From Hellea sp. (GTDB taxonomy: Bacteria > Pseudomonadota > Alphaproteobacteria > Caulobacterales > Maricaulaceae): a DNA stretch of 64,000 bases. The notes beneath the pieces are model-generated. The model ran no database searches. It saw only the letters and a list, made by a program, of their open reading frames with translations, and was not told where the DNA came from. The translations under genes and the position numbers were made by a program. Location of the stretch: assembly GCA_020627655.1 (NCBI GenBank), contig JAHDGM010000009.1:1-64000 (forward strand). Direction: 5' to 3'. Position 1 is the stretch's first letter. Each line of letters opens with the position of its first letter. This document shows, piece by piece, positions 1 to 7,445 of the stretch.

Positions 1-42
1 ATATACCATATCTAGTATTCATGAGTCTATACCGTATGGGGA

Positions 43-55
43 GGGGATAGTTGCC
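43..55. repeat. Possible end of a second, related IS1595-type element
   Basis: The 13 bases directly left of the target duplication read GGGGATAGTTGCC. They match the innermost bases of the right end of the adjacent transposon (GGGGATAATTACC) at 11 of 13 positions and in the same orientation, with a shared A just before and CGTA a little further upstream. This is what the right end of a related but divergent IS copy abutting the same TAAGTTTT site would look like. Only 55 bp lie upstream, so it could also be a target site that happens to resemble the IS end. Confidence 0.4.
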
Positions 56-63
56 TAAGTTTT
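56..63. repeat. Target site duplication, left copy (TAAGTTTT)
   Basis: The eight bases TAAGTTTT directly abut the left terminal inverted repeat and recur exactly at 2441-2448 next to the right one. Eight-bp duplications are what IS1595-family transposases are known to make, so length, identity and position all agree. Confidence 0.9.
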
Positions 64-91
64 GGTAATTATCCCCTAGACGTACGTGACT
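64..91. repeat. Left terminal inverted repeat of the IS1595-family element
   Basis: Begins GGTAATTATCCCCTAG; these 16 bases match the complement of the right end perfectly. The match continues through a GTACGTGA block, giving 25 of 28 positions. It lies immediately inside the target duplication and about 20 bp before the transposase start codon. Confidence 0.9.
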
Positions 92-111
92 GAATATGAT
101 ATATAATATCC

Positions 112-978
112 ATGAAACAGACAGTTCGACAGTTCTTTGCTAAATTCCCCGATGATGACGCTTGCTTGGCGCACCTTTTCGAGGTTCGTTATGGCCACGA
201 CCATGAATGCCCTAAATGTGGCAAGGCAAAATGGCACCGCCTGAAAAATGTAAAAGCATTCTCATGCCAGAGTTGCGGCCACCATATACATCCAATGGCA
301 GGAACCATCTATGAAGGCTCTACAACGCCCTTACAGCTATGGTTTTATGCTATGTTCTTATTTACCAAGTCACGCAACGGTGTCTCTGCAAAAGAGCTAG
401 AGCGGCAACTAGGCGTTACTTACAAGACTGCTTGGCGGATGGGCCACAAAATCCGTGAACATATGGCCCGCGTTGATGGTGATGAACCGCTAGGCGGGTC
501 TGGTAAAACCGTCCAAATCGATGAAACATTCGTAGGCGGTTACAAAAAGGGCGCTAAAGGTGGCAAGGATAAAGCAATCGTTATGGGCATGGTCGAGCAA
601 GGCGGGAATGTCATGACCCGTGTTGTTAAAGACCGTAAACGCCTGACTATGTACCCTGTTATTAAATCCAATGTCCGTGTTGGAACCGAAGTACATACCG
701 ATGAACTACCAGCCTATAATCGTCTCGCTTATGACCGTGACTATACCTACAAGAGCGTAGATCACAGCGCCAAAGAATATGTAGGCCGTGATGGGCAGTC
801 TACGAACTCTGTCGAAGGCTTTTTCATGCACATAAAGCGTGCGATTAAAGGCACGCACATATGGGTTAGTAAGAAATACCTAGACAGCTATCTTGGCGAG
901 GCAGAGTTTATTTACAATCGCCGGAATGCCCCTGAGACGATTTTGACCGACCTTTTGTACGGCTATCCAAAGGGGTAG
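112..978 (+). CDS. IS1595-family (ISXO2-like) transposase
   Basis: A 288-residue transposase that catalyses cut-and-paste movement of the surrounding element. The N-terminus carries a zinc ribbon with CPKC (residues 33-36) and CQSC (52-55), followed by a helix-turn-helix-like stretch (about 90-115). The catalytic domain shows the acidic residues expected of the IS1595 group: Asp137 in IDETF, Asp197 in HTDE and Glu235 in NSVEGFF, with a downstream HIKR. Length and domain order are those of an intact family member. No frameshift or stop interrupts it. The start ATG lies about 20 bp inside the left inverted repeat, so its promoter must lie in or overlap that repeat. Confidence 0.95.
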   Translation: MKQTVRQFFAKFPDDDACLAHLFEVRYGHDHECPKCGKAKWHRLKNVKAFSCQSCGHHIHPMAGTIYEGSTTPLQLWFYAMFLFTKSRNGVSAKELERQLGVTYKTAWRMGHKIREHMARVDGDEPLGGSGKTVQIDETFVGGYKKGAKGGKDKAIVMGMVEQGGNVMTRVVKDRKRLTMYPVIKSNVRVGTEVHTDELPAYNRLAYDRDYTYKSVDHSAKEYVGRDGQSTNSVEGFFMHIKRAIKGTHIWVSKKYLDSYLGEAEFIYNRRNAPETILTDLLYGYPKG

Positions 979-1061
979 CTGAGGCATCTATATAACGGTT
1001 TAAAGCGCTTCCATCGACTTCCATAGGCTCACGCTCCTTGATGAAGTCACAAAGTTTGCTC

Positions 1062-1535
1062 TCAGTCAGTGCCTTTTTCAGGTTCATGAGCTATATCCTT
1101 CGCTGGCGGGATGCCAAATACAGTCGCAGTGATGTCGTATAAAACAGCAACGCTAAAATAAACTAATATGATAGCCAATGAATTTACAAGCGCTATGAGC
1201 ACAGGCTCTGATACGAGATTTGGCTTTACAACTACCAGCACTCCCGCAATCAGGAATGCGACAATTAGAGACTGGTAAGAGCGCTTAATTGCCTTTCGAG
1301 TGTTTTTGAATTGCTTACCAGTTTGGTCTTGTATGCGATTTAACTCTACGTGAATGTCACCAGCCTTACCTAACGTCAAAGCAACAACAAACCCCAACAC
1401 AGCCAGTAATTCATGATTGACCGCTCCCTTTAAAAATCCGTTTTCATCATTCAGATATGAGGGATAGCAGATGCTAATTATTGTCAAGCTCACTGTCAGT
1501 ATCACCAGACTTACTGGTGCGGCTAGATTTTTCAC
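1062..1535 (-). CDS. Passenger gene: small four-helix membrane protein
   Basis: A 157-residue protein I do not recognise. Four hydrophobic segments are visible at about residues 4-25, 42-60, 86-106 and 110-136, with a polar basic loop (about 62-86, including NRIQDQTGKQ) between the second and third. The start is GTG, preceded by TAGG a few bases upstream. The gene begins 62 nt before the upstream passenger gene ends, in another frame, so the two are almost certainly co-translated. No enzymatic motif is visible. A soluble protein paired with a small multi-helix membrane protein recalls abortive-infection and toxin-like modules in which the membrane partner is the effector, but this is only an architectural analogy. 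Confidence 0.75.
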   Translation of the reverse strand: MKNLAAPVSLVILTVSLTIISICYPSYLNDENGFLKGAVNHELLAVLGFVVALTLGKAGDIHVELNRIQDQTGKQFKNTRKAIKRSYQSLIVAFLIAGVLVVVKPNLVSEPVLIALVNSLAIILVYFSVAVLYDITATVFGIPPAKDIAHEPEKGTD

Positions 1536-2367
1536 GACCTAAAATCCTATTTTTTACAGATTTAAAGTAATCTCTGACAGTGGCTCTGTCACCCTCTACT
1601 TTTGGTACTTCTGATGTTTTTACTTTAGATTTAGAGGAGTAGAGTGTGCCGTCTGGCGCACGAGCCTCAATAGTTCCTGCGCCTCGTTCTGTATAAGCTA
1701 CGCCATCTTTGACTTTCTGACTTTTGGTATTTATTCCTTGCTTGCCACGCAGGTTCACCTTTACGCGGTCTGCGCCAGTTTGCTTTCCTGTCTCTTTCAG
1801 GTCTTCTTCTAGTCCATTTTTTGCGCCCCACATATTCGGGACAACAAAATCGAATGTGATAGACTTTAAAATGTTATCGTGATCTTTTGAGAACCGCCAA
1901 AATGTTCGGCTGTCAAAAATTGGCTCAAACTCAATAATGTAATTTTTATCGACCCTTGTGTTTATTGCGTCAATCAGACCCTTTAAGATTGCGCCGGGCT
2001 TGCCAACAATATCATTCTCTACGGCAACTTTCTGACCATCTTCGTGAGTTGTAGGGTCGATAATTACATAAGCACCTTGCCATTCTTCCGTAATAATTTC
2101 CGCGCCCCCCAAATGAGGCGGCTGGTGTTTTTCGTGAGGCCTTTTAATTTCCAAGATTCCGTAGATACACTCATCGTCGTCATATTTCGGCATTGCAACC
2201 CAATGCATTACAACGCCCGCCCGATAATCAAAACTAAAGCTTTCGCTCAAGGCCCTTCTAATCCACGCCTCCCTAGTGCCGTCAAATGCCTCTATATCTA
2301 TCTGCTGAACCTGAATTAAGCTCAGGTGGAACAATGTAAACTTTCTAGCCGCCACAATAACCCCCAT
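1474..2367 (-). CDS. Passenger gene: 297-residue soluble protein of unknown function
   Basis: I do not recognise a named domain with certainty. The N-terminal half (about 10-130) looks like a mixed alpha/beta domain. A central block (about 145-240) contains FWRFSKDHD, a hydrophobic strand ending in VVPNMWG, and a glycine-rich AYTERGAGTIEAR segment. This pattern resembles uncharacterised bacterial protein families of about 300 residues (DUF4747 came to mind but is unverified). The C-terminal 50 residues are basic, serine-rich and probably disordered. There are no membrane segments. The ATG at 2367 has no clear Shine-Dalgarno sequence, so it may be poorly translated or leaderless. The gene overlaps the membrane-protein gene downstream and may be reached by read-through from the trmJ operon, which runs in the same direction. 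Confidence 0.75.
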   Translation of the reverse strand: MGVIVAARKFTLFHLSLIQVQQIDIEAFDGTREAWIRRALSESFSFDYRAGVVMHWVAMPKYDDDECIYGILEIKRPHEKHQPPHLGGAEIITEEWQGAYVIIDPTTHEDGQKVAVENDIVGKPGAILKGLIDAINTRVDKNYIIEFEPIFDSRTFWRFSKDHDNILKSITFDFVVPNMWGAKNGLEEDLKETGKQTGADRVKVNLRGKQGINTKSQKVKDGVAYTERGAGTIEARAPDGTLYSSKSKVKTSEVPKVEGDRATVRDYFKSVKNRILGREKSSRTSKSGDTDSELDNN

Positions 2368-2412
2368 CGATTGCGTACATAGTACACAACAACTACAAAG
2401 GGGTCAAATTCT

Positions 2413-2440
2413 AATCACGTACTCCTAGGGGATAATTACC
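2413..2440. repeat. Right terminal inverted repeat of the IS1595-family element
   Basis: The complement of this stretch matches the left end at 25 of 28 positions; the outermost 16 bases (CTAGGGGATAATTACC on the plus strand) match perfectly. It abuts the right copy of the TAAGTTTT duplication. Confidence 0.9.
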
Positions 2441-2448
2441 TAAGTTTT
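2441..2448. repeat. Target site duplication, right copy (TAAGTTTT)
   Basis: Exact copy of the eight bases at 56-63, immediately outside the right inverted repeat. Confidence 0.9.
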
Positions 2449-2458
2449 GGTTAAGAAT

Positions 2459-2716
2459 TTAAAGGCTCTGCTTCAAGAAAAGCCCGAAATTATAGACCAC
2501 AAAAACAATGATGCATTGCAGCACAAACAAAAACGCGCCGTCCAAGACCGCATTGGAATTTTGCGTATGGATAGATCCTTTAATGGATTTTCGCCGGTCT
2601 GATGCAAAGGCCAGCGTGGCAATAAAAGCCAATAGCGGGATCATACCCCAATGCCAGAAAGCATAGCCCGCGTAAAACGCCACAATGAGAATGATATATC
2701 CAACATATTTGATCAT
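2459..2716 (-). CDS. Small integral membrane protein, unknown function
   Basis: An 85-residue protein with hydrophobic segments at about residues 5-22, 25-40 and 60-80, separated by a short basic loop (ASDRRKSIKG). It is translationally coupled to trmJ: its ATG overlaps the trmJ stop codon as ATGA. The IS1595 element was inserted 11 bp past its stop, so its original terminator, if it had one there, has been displaced. No family recognised. Confidence 0.7.
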   Translation of the reverse strand: MIKYVGYIILIVAFYAGYAFWHWGMIPLLAFIATLAFASDRRKSIKGSIHTQNSNAVLDGAFLFVLQCIIVFVVYNFGLFLKQSL

Positions 2717-3516
2717 GATTTATTCTGCCTGCTTTTACCGCGCCCAATAGATAACGCCTTGATGATACCCCGAAACGTGCGGACTTCTTGAGCCGTCATG
2801 TTAGCCCGCGTAAAGGGCGCGCGAATATTACGGCTCATAAGAGGTTTCTTGTCCGGGGGGTAAAAGAAACCGGACTTTTCAAGCTCATCTTCAAGATGTT
2901 CGAGCATCCGCACCAAATCCTCCCGGCTTGCCGCTTCAGCTGGGGCTTGATCAAAAGCCGGCGGCGGCGCAGCTCCTTGCGATGAACCCCAAATATAGCC
3001 AAATACGCCAACAGCCTGAGCCAGATTGAGCGAATGAAACGCAGGGTTTATAGGATAAGTCAGTATGTTGTTACAAAGAACCACATCTTCATTTTTGAGC
3101 CCCGCTTTTTCAGGTCCAAAAAGAATGCCCGTCCGGGTGCCCTGCGCCTGGTGGGTTCGCAGGATGGAGCCCACATGTTCAGTGCCTATAACCGGAATTT
3201 CAAGTTCTCGTCTTCGCGCAGTAGCAGCCAGAACAAAAGACAGGTCGGCAATGGCATCAGCAGTTGTCGCAAAAACTTTTGCCCCGCCAAGAACATCAAT
3301 GGCCCCAGCTGCGGGAGCCTCTGCCGCAGGATTGGGCCACCCGTCACGGGGCGCAACTAGTCGTAAATCTGTAAGCCCAAAATTCAGCATAGCTCGAGCG
3401 GCAACTCCGATGTTTTCACCCAGTTGCGGGTTGACCAAAATAACAGCCGGAGTAGCGTCATACGCATCCGGCATTTTTGGAATACGGCCTAATTGATCTT
3501 TGACGTTTCCGCCCAT
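2713..3516 (-). CDS. trmJ: tRNA (cytidine/uridine-2'-O-)-methyltransferase TrmJ-like (SpoU family)
   Basis: A SPOUT-class methyltransferase expected to use S-adenosylmethionine to 2'-O-methylate position 32 of tRNA. All three SpoU motifs are visible: NPQLGENIGVAAR (about 29-41), ILFGPEKAGL (131-140), and the trefoil-knot motif NPAFHSLNLAQAVG (about 157-170). The C-terminal region (about 190-265) is the helical extension typical of TrmJ. I start at the ATG at 3516, preceded by an AAGAGA-like ribosome site. An upstream in-frame TTG at 3561 would add 15 residues without family support. The protein is 267 residues, usual for the family. It is divergent from icd and coupled to the small membrane protein downstream. 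The methylated nucleoside is inferred from the family. Confidence 0.9.
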   Translation of the reverse strand: MGGNVKDQLGRIPKMPDAYDATPAVILVNPQLGENIGVAARAMLNFGLTDLRLVAPRDGWPNPAAEAPAAGAIDVLGGAKVFATTADAIADLSFVLAATARRRELEIPVIGTEHVGSILRTHQAQGTRTGILFGPEKAGLKNEDVVLCNNILTYPINPAFHSLNLAQAVGVFGYIWGSSQGAAPPPAFDQAPAEAASREDLVRMLEHLEDELEKSGFFYPPDKKPLMSRNIRAPFTRANMTAQEVRTFRGIIKALSIGRGKSRQNKS

Positions 3517-3590
3517 TTTGTCTCTTTCATCTGACGCGATGTTCTGATAAACGCGCCGCAAATCTATAGAAATGCGTTACAGAGGTTCAC

Positions 3591-4802
3591 ATGGCAAAAA
3601 TCAAGGTAAAAAACCCCGTCGTCAATATGAATGGGGACGAAATGACCCGAATAATCTGGGATATGATTATTGATCGCCTGATAAACCCATACCTTGATAT
3701 TGACCTTTTGGATTATGATTTATCCATCCAAAGCCGCGACGCGACGGATGATCAAATCACTATCGATGCCGCCAACGCCATTAAGAAACACAATGTTGGC
3801 ATTAAATGCGCGACCATCACGCCAGACGAACAGCGCGTTGAAGAATTCAACCTTAAAAAAATGTGGAAATCACCCAATGGTACGATCCGTAATATTCTAG
3901 GCGGTGTTGTTTTCCGCGAACCAATTATTTGTTCCAATGTACCACGCCTGGTTCCGGGCTGGACACAGCCTATCGTTATCGGACGTCACGCCTTTGGCGA
4001 CCAATATAAGGCAACAGATTTTGTTGTTCCCGGTCCCGGCAAGGCAACCATGAAATGGGTCGGCGAAAATGGCGAAACCATCGAAAAAGAAATCTTTGAT
4101 TTCCCTGATGGCGGCGTATTGATGGGCATGTATAATCTGGATAAATCCATCAAAGATTTTGCCCGCGCCTGCTTCTCTTATGGCGTACAGCGCCGCTGGC
4201 CAGTTTACCTATCCACCAAAAACACCATTTTGAAGGCTTATGATGGCCGCTTCAAAGATATCTTCCAACATGTCTATGATACTGAATACAAGGAGCAGTT
4301 CGAAGAATTTGGCGGCGAGTATCAGCACCGCTTGATCGACGACATGGTTGCGGCGGCTCTGAAATGGTCCGGCGGATATATCTGGGCCTGTAAAAACTAT
4401 GATGGCGACGTCCAGTCCGATACCGTAGCTCAAGGCTTTGGCTCGCTTGGCCTGATGACATCATTCCTGCTCACGCCAGACGGAAAAACTATGGAAGCCG
4501 AAGCTGCTCACGGCACGGTAACGCGCCACTATCGCAATCACCAGAAAGGTGAAGCTACGTCGACAAATTCCACTGCATCGATCTATGCCTGGACACGAGG
4601 CCTTGCTCATCGTGGCCGCGTGGATGACAATGAAGAGTTGATCAAATTCGCCACTGGCCTTGAAGAAACAGTGAAAGCCACCATTGAAGGCGGCCAGATG
4701 ACCAAAGACCTGGCGCTTCTGGTTGGCGATCAACAGGGCTGGCTCACAACAGAGGCCTATCTCGAAGCTATCGCTGAGAATTTTGAACGCCGAATGACTT
4801 AA
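3591..4802 (+). CDS. icd: NADP-dependent isocitrate dehydrogenase
   Basis: Oxidatively decarboxylates isocitrate to 2-oxoglutarate with NADP+, in the TCA cycle. At 403 residues it is the homodimeric, eukaryote-like type common in alphaproteobacteria. The isocitrate-binding loop SPNGTIR is at 94-100, and the metal-binding aspartates lie in the HRLIDDMVA and YDGDVQSD region (about 246-277). The cofactor loop [11 protein letters not shown] (about 305-315) has the His-Gly-Thr and Arg residues expected for NADP. The gene stands alone and is followed by a strong terminator. Confidence 0.97.
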   Translation: MAKIKVKNPVVNMNGDEMTRIIWDMIIDRLINPYLDIDLLDYDLSIQSRDATDDQITIDAANAIKKHNVGIKCATITPDEQRVEEFNLKKMWKSPNGTIRNILGGVVFREPIICSNVPRLVPGWTQPIVIGRHAFGDQYKATDFVVPGPGKATMKWVGENGETIEKEIFDFPDGGVLMGMYNLDKSIKDFARACFSYGVQRRWPVYLSTKNTILKAYDGRFKDIFQHVYDTEYKEQFEEFGGEYQHRLIDDMVAAALKWSGGYIWACKNYDGDVQSDTVAQGFGSLGLMTSFLLTPDGKTMEAEAAHGTVTRHYRNHQKGEATSTNSTASIYAWTRGLAHRGRVDDNEELIKFATGLEETVKATIEGGQMTKDLALLVGDQQGWLTTEAYLEAIAENFERRMT

Positions 4803-4825
4803 ACACCATTCATTAGAACAAGAAC

Positions 4826-4852
4826 AAGCCGCTCCTTCCAGAGCGGCTTTTA
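4826..4852 (+). terminator. Rho-independent terminator of icd
   Basis: A perfect 9-bp stem, AAGCCGCTC paired with GAGCGGCTT around a 6-base loop, followed by T residues, starting about 25 bp past the icd stop codon. Confidence 0.9.
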
Positions 4853-4882
4853 TTTTGCGATGTGATTGTGTTAAGTTGAAGC

Positions 4883-5245
4883 ATGATCCGCAAGCGCACC
4901 CAAAAGATCTGCTCAAATTTGGCTGGCGCCGAAGTATCCGACCCTTGGGGGCCTGGCGAAGATGGTCAAGGTCATGATGCATGGAAAATCGGCGGCAAAA
5001 TGTTTGCCTGTATCGGATCCAAGACGCCCGGTGTATCCGTCAAAACTGACTCCATAGAAACAGCGCAAATGCTCATCGATGTTGGGGTAGGAACAAAAGC
5101 TCCCTATTTCCACCGCTCCTGGGTTTTACTCAAGGAAGACACAGATGAAGATGAACTTAGACTCCGTCTAACCAACGCCTATAAGATAATACGCAGCAAA
5201 CTCACGAAAAAGGCGCAAGCAGAATTACCGCCTTTTGACGGCTAA
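4883..5245 (+). CDS. MmcQ/YjbR family protein
   Basis: A 120-residue protein of the MmcQ/YjbR family, small single-domain proteins with a double-wing DNA-binding-like fold of uncertain role. Visible family features are the early WGPGEDGQGHDAWKIGGKMFA block (about 22-42), the VSVKTDS strand, and the C-terminal helix after APYFHRSWVLL (about 74-84) that ends in a long basic segment. It lies between icd and the convergent alternative oxidase gene, whose stop codon is 1 bp away. No operon partner is evident. Confidence 0.85.
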   Translation: MIRKRTQKICSNLAGAEVSDPWGPGEDGQGHDAWKIGGKMFACIGSKTPGVSVKTDSIETAQMLIDVGVGTKAPYFHRSWVLLKEDTDEDELRLRLTNAYKIIRSKLTKKAQAELPPFDG

Positions 5246-5246
5246 C

Positions 5247-5921
5247 CTATTTTTCTTGAAACTCACCACGTTTACGATCAATTTCGTCTACAAAGAAATG
5301 ATTGACATCGCGGTGCTCGGCCTCATCTGCGCGAACAGCGATAACAACATCCCGCAGAGTTGCCGTCTTTGGTAGCCCCCAGTAATCAATGGCGATTTGC
5401 GGCGCGGCCACGTTTTCGTGACGCCCTGAATCTATCTCCTCAAGATATTGAGTGTAGCTTATCACCGCTTCTTCCTCAAAATAGCCGACAACGCGATGAG
5501 CAGTTCTTGGCGCAAACAGATATAAAAAGAAGTAAGCATTATAGAACATCAACTGCACGACCGCGATCAGAAGCCGTTCAAACCAATTAGGTTGAGCAAT
5601 TTCTATAAATGTCATCAGGTGCATACGTTCATTTTCCGCCTCGTCGAGAAGCGTTCTGATCCACCCCTCATCGTCCCGCATTTTGCGTAAAGCTGTCAGG
5701 TGCTGCCACAAACCACCGACCATGCCAGGTACGGCGGCAACTGTCTCCAAAACAACAGCTCTGTGCCCATAACGCTTGGCAAAGAATTTATCGGCAAAAA
5801 ATCGTAAAAAACGAACAAAAGCAAAGGCGACTTTGTCCGAGACGGTTTTCGGTTTGACATGAACATCAAGCGGCAGATCATCCCGAACAGGTCTCGGCTC
5901 GATTTGGGTTTGCAGTTTCAT
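5247..5921 (-). CDS. aox: Alternative oxidase (di-iron ubiquinol oxidase)
   Basis: Membrane-associated oxidase that passes electrons from ubiquinol to oxygen without pumping protons, insensitive to cyanide in known members. All four iron-ligand helices are visible: LET (58-60), NERMHL (97-102), [10 protein letters not shown] (148-157) and [12 protein letters not shown] (197-208), giving the conserved Glu and His ligands. Hydrophobic helices (about 114-138) anchor it to one leaflet. I start at 5921 because GGAGGCGAGT precedes that ATG; an ATG at 5945 lacks such a site. The protein is 224 residues, short because it lacks the mitochondrial targeting region. Alternative oxidases are well known in mitochondria and occur in a minority of alphaproteobacteria. 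The gene appears monocistronic. Confidence 0.95.
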   Translation of the reverse strand: MKLQTQIEPRPVRDDLPLDVHVKPKTVSDKVAFAFVRFLRFFADKFFAKRYGHRAVVLETVAAVPGMVGGLWQHLTALRKMRDDEGWIRTLLDEAENERMHLMTFIEIAQPNWFERLLIAVVQLMFYNAYFFLYLFAPRTAHRVVGYFEEEAVISYTQYLEEIDSGRHENVAAPQIAIDYWGLPKTATLRDVVIAVRADEAEHRDVNHFFVDEIDRKRGEFQEK

Positions 5922-6018
5922 ACTCGCCTCCGCTTCACATAACATGTGGGAAGGCTAGCTTTTTTACCTAGATGGCAGATGGACGCAGTGTGGCTGGATG
6001 TCTCAATTCAGCTGCGTT

Positions 6019-6375
6019 CTAAAGCGCTGCAATAGCTGCGGCCAAAGCCGCAAGTCCCAAGGCCTGACGTTTTTGCGGGCTATAGGGATCAACACCATAG
6101 CAGTGCCGGACAAAATGTTCACAGTTAAACTGAGCCGGATGATAGGCTCGGCCGAGCATAGCTCTCGCTCTAGCCAAAACGATGTCACTGCTTAGATTAC
6201 TCAGCGGGCCATGGTTTTTGATTTTGCGTCCTTCCGCAAAGTTCCGAACGCTCCTCTCGGTCACGCCGCCATGACGACGAGAATTACAAATAACACGGCC
6301 ATGTTCAGTCATAATGCCTTCGTGACGCACACCTCGTACACGGACGCTAATAACATCTCCAGGGTAATACCACAT
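6019..6375 (-). CDS. LRAT-like (NlpC/P60 superfamily) domain protein
   Basis: A 118-residue protein with the circularly permuted papain-like arrangement of lecithin:retinol acyltransferase-like proteins: an early PGDVI strand, a putative catalytic His18 in RHEGI, and the hallmark NCEHFV box with Cys85 (84-89). Family members are thiol acyltransferases or hydrolases acting on lipids; the bacterial substrates are mostly unknown. The C-terminus (about 105-118) is a hydrophobic alanine-rich helix that could associate with the membrane. The start at 6375 follows AAGGAG at ideal spacing and is preferred over an ATG nine codons upstream. Cys and His are both present, so activity is plausible. Confidence 0.82.
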   Translation of the reverse strand: MWYYPGDVISVRVRGVRHEGIMTEHGRVICNSRRHGGVTERSVRNFAEGRKIKNHGPLSNLSSDIVLARARAMLGRAYHPAQFNCEHFVRHCYGVDPYSPQKRQALGLAALAAAIAAL

Positions 6376-6430
6376 AGCGACTCCTTTTTTATTGTTTATC
6401 AATAAGTCGCAAATAGATCAAGTGCTCGCT

Positions 6431-6895
6431 TCACGCGCGTTTTAAACGTTCAATCATGTTGTGAAGCGATTGCAAGAACTTCGAACGGTCAGCATGAGTA
6501 AAGGGCTTGGGGCCTCCAATGTTTTCGCCAAGCGCCCCGGCGCGAAGATCCGCCATTATGGCTCTCGTCGCTATAGCAGCTCCGATATTATCATCTGTCC
6601 AGGGGTCTCCTTTAGGAGACAGGCCCATCGCGCCGGCTTTTAATATACGATCAGCCAACAATATATCCGCTGTAATCACAACGCTTCCGGAACCGCAGTT
6701 TTCAGCGATAAAATCATCTGCCGCGTCAAAACCATCTGATACAATAATGCGTTCGATCAACGGATGATCCAATACACGTAAAAAACTGTTGGAAACCACT
6801 TTGACAGGAACCTTATGACGCAAGGCTACTTTATAGCACTCCTCACGCACTGGACAGGCATCCGCATCAATCCAAATAACGATTTCATACAACAT
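6431..6895 (-). CDS. YaiI/YqxD family protein (DUF188, UPF0178)
   Basis: A 154-residue member of the DUF188 family, which resembles PIN-like nuclease folds but has no firmly established function. The family signature IDADACPVREE (about 8-18) opens the protein, with conserved SDGFDAADDFIAE and ITADILLADR blocks and the later PKGDPWTDDNIGAA stretch. It overlaps the end of the P-loop kinase gene by 11 nt, making a three-gene leftward unit with that gene and the sirtuin. Confidence 0.9.
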   Translation of the reverse strand: MLYEIVIWIDADACPVREECYKVALRHKVPVKVVSNSFLRVLDHPLIERIIVSDGFDAADDFIAENCGSGSVVITADILLADRILKAGAMGLSPKGDPWTDDNIGAAIATRAIMADLRAGALGENIGGPKPFTHADRSKFLQSLHNMIERLKRA

Positions 6896-7445
6896 TAATT
6901 TCTTTCGTAGCGCGCTTTACTAACTCATCCACTTCGTATTCTGAGTTCAACCGAATGATCTGGCACTCTAATTTTGACAGCCACTTTTCATGCACGGATC
7001 GGCTTCGGCCGTCAAAGGTGACATTTTCGTACTGTTTGGCCCAATTCATAAATGCTGAGTATGCCTTATAATGCACCCCGCCCTCACTTAAAGCATCCTC
7101 CCCATATCGGGTTACTTCTCGATGACGTAATCGTTTTAATCTAAGCTCGTCATTTAAAGATAAAAAAATCACACAGTCAAAATAAGGTATAAAGGTCTCA
7201 GACCATGAAGTTAGCGAACCTGAAAGCACCCATCTGGGACGCTCAAGAAACAATTCCTTCATAAGCCGGATACGTTCAGAGACAGGTCGCTTCTCAACGT
7301 AAGGCGGATTACTTGGCATCCAGTAAAAATCATCCGTATCAAAAAATGGGAATGACAGCTCACTGGCTAAAGCACGCCCAAAAGTCGTAGTCCCTGATCC
7401 ACTAGCACCTAAAATGTGAATTCGCATTTGAGAAAAAGGCGTCAT
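6885..7445 (-). CDS. P-loop nucleotide kinase-like protein (adenylate kinase-related)
   Basis: A 186-residue P-loop protein of the nucleotide/shikimate-kinase type. The Walker A region reads GASGSGTTTFG (13-23): the usual lysine is replaced by threonine, as in a known subset of adenylate-kinase-related proteins. DTDDFYW, an aromatic substrate loop and a later RLKRLRHREVTRYG lid-like basic stretch (about 113-126) follow. The substrate is unknown. I chose the ATG at 7445 because it overlaps the sirtuin stop codon as ATGA; an internal ATG at 7427 would remove six residues. It overlaps the DUF188 gene downstream. Confidence 0.8.
   Translation of the reverse strand: MTPFSQMRIHILGASGSGTTTFGRALASELSFPFFDTDDFYWMPSNPPYVEKRPVSERIRLMKELFLERPRWVLSGSLTSWSETFIPYFDCVIFLSLNDELRLKRLRHREVTRYGEDALSEGGVHYKAYSAFMNWAKQYENVTFDGRSRSVHEKWLSKLECQIIRLNSEYEVDELVKRATKEINVV

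Larger units (their letters stand above)
64..2440 (+). mobile_element. IS1595-family transposon with two passenger genes
   Basis: A 2377-bp element bounded by 28-bp imperfect inverted repeats (25 of 28 match) and an exact 8-bp target duplication. It holds a rightward zinc-ribbon/DDE transposase and two leftward genes not needed for transposition: a 297-residue soluble protein and an overlapping small membrane protein. IS1595-family elements are known to carry passenger genes sometimes, and 2.4 kb fits such a form better than a minimal IS of about 1 kb. The intact transposase, clean ends and perfect duplication suggest a recent and possibly still active insertion. It sits 11 bp beyond the stop codon of the leftward gene ending at 2459, so it interrupts no recognised gene. 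Confidence 0.88.

Noticed and set aside
43-2451. Direct repeat of about 24 bp (43-66 and 2428-2451) as the element boundary
   Set aside because: The similarity is real, but it combines the target duplication with flanking bases. Inverted ends starting at 64 and ending at 2440 plus an exact 8-bp duplication explain the structure better.
3034-3496. Open frames on the plus strand opposite trmJ
   Set aside because: They mirror the codon structure of trmJ, show no protein family features, and trmJ motifs on the minus strand are unmistakable.
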